Assembly: GCA_003024985.2 (NCBI GenBank)
Contig: PXIH01S0017657.1
Length of the DNA stretch: 19,166 nt
DNA from: Euperipatoides rowelli
Lineage: Eukaryota; Onychophora; Udeonychophora; Euonychophora; Peripatopsidae
Direction: 5' to 3' (one strand)
Positions 9,997 to 18,540 of this stretch are shown in pieces. The notes under the pieces were generated by a model. The model was not told the origin of the DNA. It searched no databases and saw only the letters and a program-made list of their open reading frames with translations. How positions within the stretch are numbered: position 1 is the first letter of the stretch; the number at the start of each line of letters is the position of its first letter. The position numbers and the translations under genes are program-made.

Positions 9997-10251
9997 GGCC
10001 TGGGCGTCAAGCGTCTGTGTATGGGACCCAGGGCAAAATATTTTACAGGCCCCTTTGTTCATGAAAATTTGATTTTTTTTTTTTTGATATGTGGACGTTT
10101 TTTTATCTTTGCAGGCCCCTTGATCAGCTTTTTTTTTTTTGGTTGTGTGCAATGTGTGGACGTTTTTCTTTTATCTTGGTCGGGCTTATGGGTCCTTTGA
10201 GCCACTACGGGCTTGGGTAATCTTCCCCTCCTCCCCCCCCCCCATCAGCAC
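9997..10251 (+). mobile_element. Non-autonomous element of the GGGCAAA/poly-C-ended family, copy A
   Basis: Starts with GC-rich sequence containing GGGACCCAGGGCAAAATATTT and CAGGCCCCTTTG. It continues through T-rich stretches, two TGTGGACGTTT phrases (near 10091 and 10155) and a CCACTACGGGC block, and ends in CTCC followed by C11 at 10233-10243. Copy B (13443-13711) shares this order. No coding frame of its own. Exact ends are uncertain and no target-site duplication was identified. Confidence 0.6.
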
Positions 10252-10556
10252 TGCCTACTGGTTGTAAAAATAGTCTACCAATTTTGAGCTTCAAAAGAGT
10301 CTATAACAGAAATTATTAAAACCTCTAACTATTTACTAGCTTTAAGCTTTACATTTAGTTAAAGTTTTAATATGAAATACAAGTATAGGTATAGGGCTAT
10401 AGATTGTGTTGACAAAGAATGGGGAACCGAACAAATGGTGTGGCTAAAAGAATGGCTTAGATGTCTAGTTTACTGTAAAAGGGAGCAATTTAAGAAATTT
10501 GCTGAATATATCAAAAGAGGATTGAAGATCAATGTAGAATGGTATCAGAGCGGTTT
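10252..10556. other. C-poor AT-rich segment, no supported gene
   Basis: From about 10370 the plus strand is rich in A, G and T and poor in C. This keeps an open frame running 10372-10602, but that frame crosses into the neighbouring transposon end and shows no family motif, so I do not call it a gene. The same composition resumes at 11100, on the far side of the inserted element. Confidence 0.4.
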
Positions 10557-11093
10557 CAGTAAAACCTGTCTTGAGAGACCATTAGAGACCACCTGCCTTT
10601 AAAGAACACAATTTCTTTGCACCAATCATTTTTTCACACAAATGACTTATTAAAGACCACCTCTCTAATGTAACCAGTGGCCAGCCTTTTTAAATTCCAA
10701 ACAATGAATCCAGCTTTTTTTTTTGTAAGACCACGAGTTGTAGAAAATGAGCATTTTTTTTTATTCACAGACAAAAATAAAAAAAGCAAATTTAAACAAA
10801 TGTGTAAATGCCTCAAAATATAACATTGTAGCCTACTGTATTTCAATACCGTATTGGGAATTTTGAGAAAAGAGTGAAGTTTATTTTAGAAACCACATCT
10901 TTTGAAAGACTGTTATATAGCAGAATGGGTGGCCTTTCAAGACAGGTTTTCTTTTGAGAGACCACCTGTTTTGAGACTGCTATTTCATGGCAGAAGGGTG
11001 GTCTTTCAAGACAGGTTTTCTTTTGAGAGACCACCTGTTTTGAGACTGCTATTTCATGGCGGAAGGAATGGTCTCTCAAGACAGGTTTTACTG
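10557..11093. mobile_element. Non-autonomous DNA transposon with 27-bp inverted ends
   Basis: The left end at 10557-10583 (CAGTAAAACCTGTCTTGAGA and on to CATT) is the exact reverse complement of the right end at 11067-11093. The 537-bp interior lacks a transposase. It has GAGACCACCTG phrases near the left end and three tandem 69-bp units on the right, the last of which merges into the terminal repeat. Flanks (GCGGTTT and TAGCCTA) give no clear target-site duplication, so I cannot assign a superfamily. It interrupts a C-poor domain, so it is a later insertion. Confidence 0.78.
10888..11093. repeat. Three tandem 69-bp units inside the inverted-repeat element
   Basis: Units start near 10888, 10956 and 11025. 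Each reads GAGACCACCTGTTTTGAGAC, then a short variable middle with CATGGC, then GGTGGTCTTTCAAGACAGG and TTTTC. The first unit is the most diverged; units two and three are nearly identical. Both strands are open through the array only because the period is a multiple of three. Confidence 0.88.
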
Positions 11094-11440
11094 TAGCCTA
11101 TAGGGAATTAATAATTATGAAATAACTATATGAGGGAGGTAAGGAATGGAGTTTGAGGAAAGGGAACTGCAAGCAATTTGTAGAAGGTTGGGAGAATGCA
11201 CTTACTTAACAGTTGGAAGTTTGGAACTATATGGGTAGCTAACATAAAATAATGTGGAAAAAGTATCCACGACTGTTAGAATTTAGAAATAGCCTACTGG
11301 TATTTCATACTGTGAACAGGGGTAATTTAAGATAAATAGAATGTGGAAATGTTATGTAATAGCTTAGTAAAGAATGGTGGAAATTGAAGGAAAAGGAATT
11401 GATATATTGATAGAGTGTGAATGTATGAGGAAACTGCATA
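11094..11440. other. C-poor segment, no gene
   Basis: The plus strand is rich in G, A and T (for example ATGAGGGAGGTAAGGAATGG), with frequent stops in every frame. It appears to continue the C-poor sequence at 10370-10556 and is itself bounded on the right by the 258-bp foldback element. Confidence 0.4.
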
Positions 11441-11698
11441 CCGTCATCTGGGGTGACTATGGTCTCAAGGGGTGACAATGGTCAAAACTAAGATTTTTGT
11501 ATTTTCCTTTTTTTAGGAAAAAATATTAAAGTTACAATCAAACAAAAAATACCTGTGTGTCCGTTCAAATATAACGGACACAAAGGTATTTTTTGTTTGA
11601 TTGTAACTTTAATAGTTTTTCCTAAAAAAAAGGAAATTACAAAAATCTTAGTTTTGACCATTGTCACCCCTTGAGACCATAGTCACCCCAGATGACGG
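11441..11698. mobile_element. TA-flanked near-perfect foldback element (Tc1/mariner-type MITE)
   Basis: Arms at about 11441-11565 and 11573-11698 are reverse complements along their whole length, with only a few substitutions and one-base indels, around a 7-base loop (CAAATAT). The outer ends read CCGTCATCTGGGGTGACTAT and its complement, flanked by TA at 11439-11440 and 11699-11700. TA duplication is characteristic of the Tc1/mariner superfamily. Similar TCTGGGGTGA ends are, as I recall, common in arthropod and other invertebrate genomes. It has no coding capacity. A transcript would fold into a hairpin of about 125 bp. Confidence 0.88.
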
Positions 11699-11700
11699 TA

Positions 11701-11916
11701 CAACTGATAGAAGTAGGAAGTTAGACAAAAACAAACTTAAAATAACATGAGTAGCAGATTATAAAGTAGGCTACCGGCAACTGATAAAAAGAAAAGGAGG
11801 GAATAATAAGAATGGTAGATCAACAAAATAATAAAAAAAAGCAACAAAAATTATGACATGTTAGGATTCATGAGTTATTTTTATCAGAGAAATAAAAGAC
11901 TAAAAATAGTAGGACA
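11701..11916. other. Purine-rich C-poor sequence, no gene
   Basis: It continues the C-poor composition after the foldback element and has no open frame or repeat of note. Confidence 0.35.
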
Positions 11917-11969
11917 ATCACAAATTGGCATCCATCCTAAAAAACATAGGATGGATGCCAATTTGTGAT
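11917..11969. repeat. Perfect 23-bp inverted repeat with 7-nt loop
   Basis: Left arm 11917-11939 (ATCACAAATTGGCATCCATC and on) and right arm 11947-11969 match without a mismatch. A degenerate third copy of the left arm lies at 12009-12032 (ATCATAATTCAGCATCCATC). The stem is shorter than a typical animal pre-microRNA and pairing does not extend clearly beyond it, so a transposon remnant is more likely than a small RNA gene. Confidence 0.85.
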
Positions 11970-12032
11970 TTTTAGGAAATACAATAGGCCTATGAATTTG
12001 CTAAAAAAATCATAATTCAGCATCCATCCTAT

Positions 12033-13442
12033 ATCATTTTTGTAGGCTAAGTGGTGAGAAAGGGGCTAGATGGGTGTGATTTTTAGTGGCATATAGATGT
12101 GGTCCATGGGAAATTATATAAAGTTTCAAAATTTATTAAGGCTAGGCTATAATAAAATGTAGTGAATCACTATTTTATTATAACAAAATGTAAGTAGGCT
12201 ACCTACAGTAACTAACAAATTGACTTTTGTAAAAAATTTAAATCCCTTTCTTTTAAAGTGACCCAAAGTTGAGCATACAAAAGCTCTAACACCTGGATTA
12301 GGCTATAATTTAAAAAAAAAAAAAATAACAGAAGAGTTAGCTTAATTCCCAAACCATTGGCTGCCAAGAGTCTAATGTCCACAATTGTCTTTGACATAGA
12401 GATCTTCCCAAAAAATTTGCAAAAAAAATATTAAAAAAAAAAAATTAATTTATTTGAATGTATTGGAGTATTTTTTTTTTTTGTAGGCTAATTAAAAACT
12501 CTAAACCCACAATAGTGAACTAAATCATTTTTCTCTAAAAATAGCAGTTTTTTTTAAGTAGGCTATTGGAATAGCCTATAGAATTAAAATTATCCAATTA
12601 CAAGAAGACCGTGACCATAACTAAAGGGTGGCAAGATTCTACAGACCTGTCCCAGGGCTAAGGACACCCCATCAATATTTTTTCCTCCCAATTAAGCTCT
12701 TTTTATTTAGGCTATTTTTCTGGGAGGGCGGAGGGGAGAGAGATCAAGAAAATAAAGAGCCAGTCATAATAGTTATAAAATAAACTGAAATAAGGTACCA
12801 TAGTAAAATATTCTCCTCAAAGAGACTATATTATTTTAGTAACTTTCTATAGGCTAATTCAGTTATTTCACTTATTTCATTATGAGGCATGCTAAAACAC
12901 ACTCCTTTTTGACTCTCGTACTAGGAATTTTTCAAATGATATCGCTCAATCTATAAAAAGGTGGACATTTTCCCCAAAATTAATAATTATTCAAAACAGC
13001 CCAAAATTTCTCACAACTACTCTTTGAAACATGCATTTTAATAATTCAATAATTTAAAACATTTTTTTAACATTAAGTTAAACTTAATGCATGTAGGCCT
13101 ATAGGAATTCTCAGAGCATCTGTTAACAGGATTACCCCAGCAGTTTTTAGATCTTATTACACAATTTATACTCAATCGATTGCCTATTGCTACTCAGTTT
13201 ACTGTCTTCCTTTCAAAAAAGATTGAGTTTACTTAATAATGCTTTCAGAAAGTAGCCTACACTAAACTGGTTAAAAAACTCTCCAGGTTTACCTTACGCA
13301 AAAAGGATAAAAATATTGGGTCTACACACTCTTGAACATATTTTTTTTAATATGATCATTTTAAGTTCACAAGACATGGTTAAATGGATGATTTGTTCAG
13401 TTTCAACAATTAAGGTCCAAACAAGTGGCCATTGATAATAGA
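12033..13442. other. AT-rich region, no gene recognised
   Basis: The minus-strand open frame at 12212-12397 crosses a poly-T tract and a TTATAG acceptor-like site, and gives no recognisable protein. A GC-richer patch at 12600-12750 (CCTGTCCCAGGGCTAAGGAC, then GGGAGGGCGGAGGGG) may be a worn fragment of a C/G-run-ended element, but I could not align it convincingly. Confidence 0.4.
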
Positions 13443-13711
13443 CAGGGCATTTCAGAGAAATTTGAGGCCCGGGGCAAATGATATTTCCGAGGCCCTTGAA
13501 AATTTAAAAATGTAATTTTGATATTTTTTTTTTGGTTGCATGGATGTTTTGTTGACAAAGTTGGTTGTGAAGATTTTGATAGGCTTTTTTTTTATTTTTG
13601 GAAGTGTGGACGTTTAGTTAAACATTAACTAATTGCCGCAGTAAAAAATTGAGGCCCCTAAAATTGTGAGGCCCAGGGACTACAGCTCCTCTTGCCCCCC
13701 CCCCCTCCCTG
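13443..13711 (+). mobile_element. Non-autonomous element of the GGGCAAA/poly-C-ended family, copy B
   Basis: Begins CAGGGC and ends CCCTG, with GAGGCCCGGGGCAAATGAT near the left end and GAGGCCCAGGGACTACAGCT plus C11 near the right end. The middle is T-rich and carries GTGTGGACGTTT. The order matches copy A in the same orientation. The complementary CAGGG/CCCTG ends suggest a cut-and-paste transposon remnant. I see no clear target-site duplication and no coding frame. Confidence 0.62.
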
Positions 13712-13792
13712 ATACACCCTAAAAATAGATAGCCTATAAACCTTTGGTAATGACAATAATAGATTGGTGGAATGGTCTGACGGTTGAGGTCG

Positions 13793-13821
13793 GTTTGGTC
13801 TTAAAACTTTTAAGACCAAAC
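13793..13821. repeat. 14-bp inverted repeat around a single central base
   Basis: GTTTGGTCTTAAAA is followed by C and then its exact reverse complement. The sequence before it (GGTCTGACGGTTGAGGTCG) is locally GC-rich. It could be a protein-binding dyad or a transposon scrap. Confidence 0.7.
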
Positions 13822-14931
13822 TTGTGGCTACTTATTTTAAAATGAATAAACGTTTTGGTATTGTTATAATTTATATCTGTATTTTATATTGTATTTTTGT
13901 GCGTTACATTATATACAATACAATACAGTATGTATGCTTTGCAGTCGAAAAGTTAACGGCTTATAATACGACATTAAAAATATCTATCTAAAAATGTAAA
14001 TTAAATCAAATGGCAACACAAATCACAGAGCAAAATGCCTCAATGTGAAATACTATAGCCTAAGGAAAAAGCATAATTTCATCAAAAAAATGTTTTACCA
14101 TTCGATAATGCATGTTTCTTAAATCTTAATCAGTTTCTATAAATAAAGATTAATGAACATGTTATGAAAAGCTTTACTGAATAACCTAATGAGAAAAAAA
14201 GAGAAGCATTCTAAACTTATTTGCTATGAACGGCCAAGGCCAATTACAAACAACAGTTTCCAAATAGCCTACTAGGCTTAAAGATAATTTAAAGAAAAAA
14301 AATCACAAGATTAACTGATTTGTGATGAAAATAAAATGTTACTACCAATTTCCGAATTTAAAAAATATAGGCTAGCTTACCAATAAATCTAATGAGCGTC
14401 GGAATCAGAATTTGTAAAAAAAAACTCAAAAGAAATCATGTACTTTTAGGGATTAATTCCATAAAATTATTAAATCCTTGATAATATTTCTAGTACTAGT
14501 TACAAGCATTATTTATTTAAATATTATAAGCAAGCAAAAAATTATTCTTCCTTAGAACCAATGATCAATTACATTGCTCTAAAATATGAAACATAAATTA
14601 TTAAGATATTTGGAAGACCTATATAGGTATATCTAAACCTATTTCAAAATCAGGGTAAATATAAGATTTTGGAATTAATATAGTATCTTTAATAATAAGC
14701 GGCTAATGTGCACAAATAAGTTTTAATATTTAAAATAGTAAGCAAATTTTAAAATTTTGATGATGGTACAACAAAAGCAGAATCGATATTCAATGCTTAT
14801 GTCATCAATTGAATTTTAATATTTAAAATTAGCCAATAATAATGAACAGCTAAAAGCAATAAACACTTAATAGCCTACTATGGTATATGTTTCTAAAGCT
14901 TTATTGATAATGGACCAGGTAATGTACTGTA

Positions 14932-14959
14932 TATTATTATTATTATTATTATTATTATA
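14932..14959. repeat. (TAT)n microsatellite
   Basis: About nine uninterrupted TAT triplets. Confidence 0.95.
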
Positions 14960-15498
14960 ACAGCCTAACCTACAATAATTTGATCAAATTCATACGGAAT
15001 GTTATTAGCTACACACTTCTTCACATTTTGATAGATCATTGAAATTTTACAATGCCTTCGATTTGGGCAAGCAATTTCAAATACCTATATATTTTTGTAA
15101 AATGAGTTAAAATAATATTGAGTTCGAGTAAAACCAAGGCAACCATCTAAGCGTTCGTCTATTCACAAACATAAACAAAAAATGACAATCCAAGAAAAAT
15201 TAAAAACAAGTAAAATAGACCTAGACTAAATAATTCCTGGTTACAAATCACTGGCAATAATAAAGTACAAAACTAATGATAGCCGTAATAGAATACCTTG
15301 TTTTATTTTATTTTAATCGTATTGCATAAAGAAAAGCCCTCTACAACGTGTAATGCATTTATTTTAACTAAGTGCAGAAAATATTTTAATAAATGGGCAG
15401 TCTGCGCGCTAAAAAAAAAAAAAAGATGTAATACGAGTCGAAATTATTTAAAGTTTTAAATACAGTATACTGTAGTTTAATCGATTACATTAAGAAAT

Positions 15499-15536
15499 CT
15501 TGAAAACGAATTAATTAAATAATTATCGTTTTCAAG
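15499..15536. repeat. Inverted repeat, 11-bp perfect arms
   Basis: CTTGAAAACGA at 15499-15509 pairs exactly with TCGTTTTCAAG at 15526-15536 across an AT-only loop that can partly continue the pairing. Confidence 0.75.
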
Positions 15537-15919
15537 CTATATTACTGAAATGAAAGTAATTAGCGAAAAAATATGGGAAGGGAAAATAAACGTTTCATGT
15601 GTAATGGAAAATGTGATTATTTTATTTACTTTTACTCAAAATTATCATACATATGGCAAATAAATATAGAGATTATTTTAATCATTAATTTATAGCGTCC
15701 ATTAACAAGACCAGTGAAGTAATGGGGTAAAAAAAATTGAAAACTAAGCTAATCTAAAACAAATAGTGGATAACTAGTGCAAGGCTTAAGTGAGACCTAA
15801 GCCTAATGGGTATACGTAGTACCATTTACGTTGGCGTCCACGTAAGCCTAGGCCCAGATAAGCCAGCATTGAAAACACTACTTAACGATTGTTACTAGAA
15901 AATTTAGCGGCATTCTCAC

Positions 15920-16025
15920 CTTCAACTATGGTTTCTATGGCCTGTCTTTGTAAATCACTCTTAAATCCATCATGTTTAAAAACTGTCGCCAAACAGTCTA
16001 AAATTTTCTGCGGATCAGAACCCAT
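15920..16025 (-). CDS. RECQL5: RECQL5-type DNA helicase, first coding exon (partial gene)
   Basis: Read on the minus strand from ATG at 16025, the exon encodes 35 codons plus one base. The peptide starts MGSDPQKILDCLATVFKHDG and continues FKSDLQRQAIETIVEG. This matches the segment just before the helicase core in RecQ5 proteins, which show a VFGH-like turn, FKSDLQ, and an acidic V-E-G leading to the Walker A motif. Family knowledge: RecQ5 is a 3'-5' DNA helicase that limits recombination and, in animals, acts with RNA polymerase II. The start is well supported by an in-frame TGA two codons upstream (16029-16031) and a strong Kozak context (A at -3, G at +4). The exon ends GAAG followed by GTGAGA, a consensus donor, in phase 1. 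The helicase motifs lie in later exons; I searched the minus strand for the MPTGAGKS region and did not find it here. Main doubt: the peptide is short. Confidence 0.68.
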
Positions 16026-16165
16026 TCTTCACTGGCCTTTTGGGCAAAAGCCACAATAAAATGGTCACATAAACTATCGGCAGCGGCAATTTCACAGTAA
16101 AATCGGGCAATGTCGATTAGCCTCGTTTTCAATAATTTTCAATCTACTATAATTTATTAAAAGCT
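16026..16165 (-). promoter_or_regulatory. Probable RECQL5 5' leader with a start-stop element
   Basis: This stretch, upstream of the RECQL5 ATG, is more GC-rich than its surroundings. On the minus strand it contains ATG immediately followed by TGA at 16065-16070, a minimal upstream open frame, in weak initiation context. The transcription start is not visible; the 5' limit given is a guess from a TATA-like sequence farther up. Confidence 0.35.
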
Positions 16166-16190
16166 TGTTTACTACCTTTTTTTTATTTTC

Positions 16191-16200
16191 TATATAAATA
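16191..16200 (-). promoter_or_regulatory. Possible TATA-like element upstream of RECQL5
   Basis: The minus strand reads TATTTATATA about 165 bp before the start codon. In sequence this AT-rich such matches are frequent by chance, and RecQ genes commonly lack TATA boxes. Confidence 0.15.
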
Positions 16201-16201
16201 T

Positions 16202-16539
16202 TGCCTTTTCTTATTTTTATTTGAATTGAATCATAAATAGATATTTCATTATTAAAGCAAATAGTAAATATTTATTATTTTACTATTCAGCGAATGCTGA
16301 ATGACTAGCATCTCGAGCTAAAACATCAGGAAATGCACGCATATTACCACACATGCTGCATGCATTGTCCAAACACGAATGTGATAGCCTATTTAGTAAG
16401 TAACCCACTCCACTATGTTTTTGCAATGCATATTGATAGAACTCATGTATTTATTAAGAGTACTAAAAGCCTATTTTTAAAATGCTCACAGTCTCAGCTT
16501 TCAGGGAGGAGGGGGTGAGGAATGGAATGCATAGAAATA
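16202..16539. other. No gene; AT-rich intergenic stretch
   Basis: A 61-codon plus-strand frame (16333-16518) has no recognisable motif. A single TAGCATCTCGAGCTA at 16306-16320 recalls the minisatellite core of the 5-7 kb region but is isolated. Confidence 0.4.
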
Positions 16540-16549
16540 CCCCCCCCCC

Positions 16550-16595
<46 letters not shown>

Positions 16596-16648
16596 TTTTT
16601 TATAAAAAAAAAAATACCCCCCCCCCCAAAAAAAAAAAAAAAAAAAAA
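16540..16648. repeat. Duplicated poly-C/poly-A tract
   Basis: Two consecutive units of the form ATAC then C11 then a long A run: A43 in the first, about A21 in the second, separated by a short T/A-rich bridge. Both strands stay open here only because homopolymers lack stops. Run lengths in assemblies are unreliable. Confidence 0.9.
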
Positions 16649-16671
16649 GCGTTTCTATAATTTGATGTTGT

Positions 16672-17290
16672 CCTGGCACTTAAACTAGTTCTACCATGTG
16701 GAAAATTTACAGGTGATTTCCTGTGGACAACATTTACTGGCTAAGAAAACCACACACACCTAGAACTTGCCCCACCCTGTACAAAAATGTTAGCTGACCA
16801 GACAAAAATCTTGTTGACTGGGCACAAACTAGAGCTACCATGTTGAAAGTTTGCAGATAACTCCCCCTAGAACACATCTACCTGCTACAAAACCACACCC
16901 ACATTTCCCCACCTCTTAGAAAAATATTTGGTGACCAGAGAAAAACATTGAAGACCAATACTAAAACTAGTGCTACCATGTTGAAACTTTACAGGTAACT
17001 TACCCTGGACAACATTAACATGCTACAAAATTCACACCTACCTCGATCCTGCCTCACCCCTTAAAAATGTTTGCTGACCAGAGAAAAACCTTGTTGACCG
17101 GCCACTTAAATTAGTGCTACCATGTTGAAATTTTTTAGGTGACTTTCACTGACAGCTACCACACCACACAGGTGACTTACTTTTGACAAATTCTACCGGC
17201 TACATTAGCCAGCATGGCCTATCCCTTTCTTCTTGACTCATCCCTGCAGAAATGTTTGCTGACCAGAGAAAAACATCTCTAAGAACTTAT
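16672..17290. repeat. Tandem array of about four 140-185-bp units
   Basis: The phrase AAACTAGTGCTACCATGTTG recurs at 16682, 16826, 16964 and 17108 (spacing 144, 138 and 144), with a partial restart near 17291. Each unit also carries TACAGGTGACTT, a C-rich ACCACACCCAC block, and TTGCTGACCAGAGAAAAAC with TTGTTGACCGG. The units are diverged from each other and GC-richer than the flanks. No frame is conserved across units. It sits upstream of the RECQL5 start and may be a minisatellite or the internal repeats of a mobile element. Confidence 0.82.
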
Positions 17291-17599
17291 ACTAGGGTAA
17301 TAATGCCACCCATGATCCATCCCCTAATGACACAAAAAAAAAACAAGTTTTTTTTTCCTACAAGGATTTTAACAAGAAAAATAGAAGGAAAACATGATTC
17401 TGGGATCATTCAGATCATTTTTTAAAATGGTGGCTCTGCCAGCTCTCTTTAATAAATGTAAAGTAAGTTTTTTATGCCCATATATGATATGATGACATCA
17501 TAATATGCATTATGAGTAGAGTCACAGATTTATGGTAAATAAAACCCATTCATTTCTTCATTAAAAAAGCCACATGTCATTTTTTACTTCCCCATTATA
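17291..17599. other. AT-rich stretch, nothing recognised
   Basis: Lies between the tandem array and the 3' end of the LINE. It includes GATATGATGACATCATAATATG at 17487-17508, which holds a short dyad (ATGATGACATCAT), but no gene. Confidence 0.4.
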
Positions 17600-17938
17600 G
17601 ATTTATTTATTTCAATATGAACCAATATATAATATAACAATATTGGGCAAGATATAAATCTTATTACAAAGTGATAGCATATACAATACTTGAAATACAT
17701 TAATTAACACTAAACCACTTTATAATACACAATAAAGCCCCAAGCAAACAAAAATAAAAGCAACAAAAATACAACAATGATTAATACTGCTATGCATACA
17801 TAGTTAACAGATCAACATTATCCTTGATATATTTAAAAACATTATTTTTAAATTTCCTAATATCAATTGTTTCAAAAAACCTCAACGGGAGTTCGTTCCA
17901 AAATTTTACATTTCAATTAGAAATANTAAAGAAATCTT

Positions 17939-18042
17939 CACAACCAAAAAAAAAAAAAAGCTTATCAAAGTTGAATGGGAGAGGTGGGGCCCCATTTAAT
18001 ATTTCGCAGGGGGGCCCAAAACCCTTAGTTCTGCCACAGAAC
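17939..18042 (-). mobile_element. Partial copy C of the GGGCAAA/poly-C-ended family, nested in the LINE
   Basis: CACAACC followed by A14 and AGCTTATCAAAG on the plus strand is close to the reverse complement of the AGCTTTTT-TTGGTTGTG part of copy A. The GGGGCCCC and GGGGGGCCC blocks beyond it correspond to the GC-rich left part. It lies between two LINE segments that join coherently at protein level, so it inserted after the LINE. Only the left half of the element is present. Confidence 0.6.
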
Positions 18043-18540
18043 ATATCTTGTTACTATTTTGAAGAACTATCATTTTATACATAAAAATCAGATCTAACTG
18101 AATGAGTCTTTGACACAGAGTTAACAAGTTCTTTATTCTTTCAATATGGAAAAACCAATTTTGCCTTTTGTACTACTTCTAAAAGCATTCTCCATACTTG
18201 ACATACTTTTTTTATTAATATAAATAATACTTGAAGCACAATATTAAAAAATGGGTTGATGAATTTACTGTATATACTTTATATAAAACTTCAAAAGTAT
18301 ATTTTCAACATTTCAAATTTACTTCTCATATTATTTCCAACCACATTTGCATGATAAGAGAAAGATAAATGACTCAATTATAACTCCAAGATCCTTATGT
18401 ATCAAGGAAACATTCAATTTTTCATCAATAAGCATATAGTTGAATTTTTTATTTAGCTTACCAAAATTTTTTACGGTAACTGACATTTTTTTTCCAATTT
18501 AAAGTCAAATTTAATTCATTACATTTCCTTTTTAATATAT

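Larger units (their letters stand above)
13822..15919 (-). other. AT-rich non-coding stretch, inferred 5' part of RECQL5 intron 1
   Basis: No open frame or recognisable element apart from a (TTA)n tract and a hairpin, listed separately. It lies immediately downstream, on the minus strand, of the RECQL5 donor site, so it should be intron if that exon call is right. A slightly GC-richer patch occurs at 15780-15860. Confidence 0.5.

Noticed and set aside
9928-10152. Minus-strand 74-codon open frame
   Set aside because: It spans the poly-T tracts of element copy A, giving runs of lysine.
10372-10602. Plus-strand 76-codon open frame with plausible composition
   Set aside because: It crosses the boundary of the 537-bp transposon, lies in C-poor sequence that favours Glu/Lys codons, and shows no family motif.
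10843-11096. Open frames on both strands with repeated ERPP/CLERPP peptides
   Set aside because: They are by-products of the 69-bp tandem repeat, whose period is divisible by three.
11917-11969. MicroRNA gene
   Set aside because: The paired stem is only 23 bp and does not extend into the lower stem needed for a typical precursor.
12212-12397. Minus-strand frame with an internal acceptor-like site
   Set aside because: Translation on either side of the poly-T tract matches nothing I recognise, and the Phe run is poly-T.
3324-15919. Joining the minus-strand exon candidate near 3.3 kb to the RECQL5 first exon as one gene
   Set aside because: The helicase core that would have to lie between them is missing, so there is no support for a shared transcript.
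16306-16320. Isolated TAGCATCTCGAGCTA resembling the minisatellite core
   Set aside because: It is a single short match without the flanking TCTGATGACAA half, compatible with chance.
16482-16688. Open frames on both strands rich in Lys/Pro or Phe/Gly
   Set aside because: They are translations of homopolymer A and C runs.
17824-18084. Plus-strand 86-codon frame
   Set aside because: It is antisense to the LINE C-terminal region and crosses the nested insertion and an ambiguous base.
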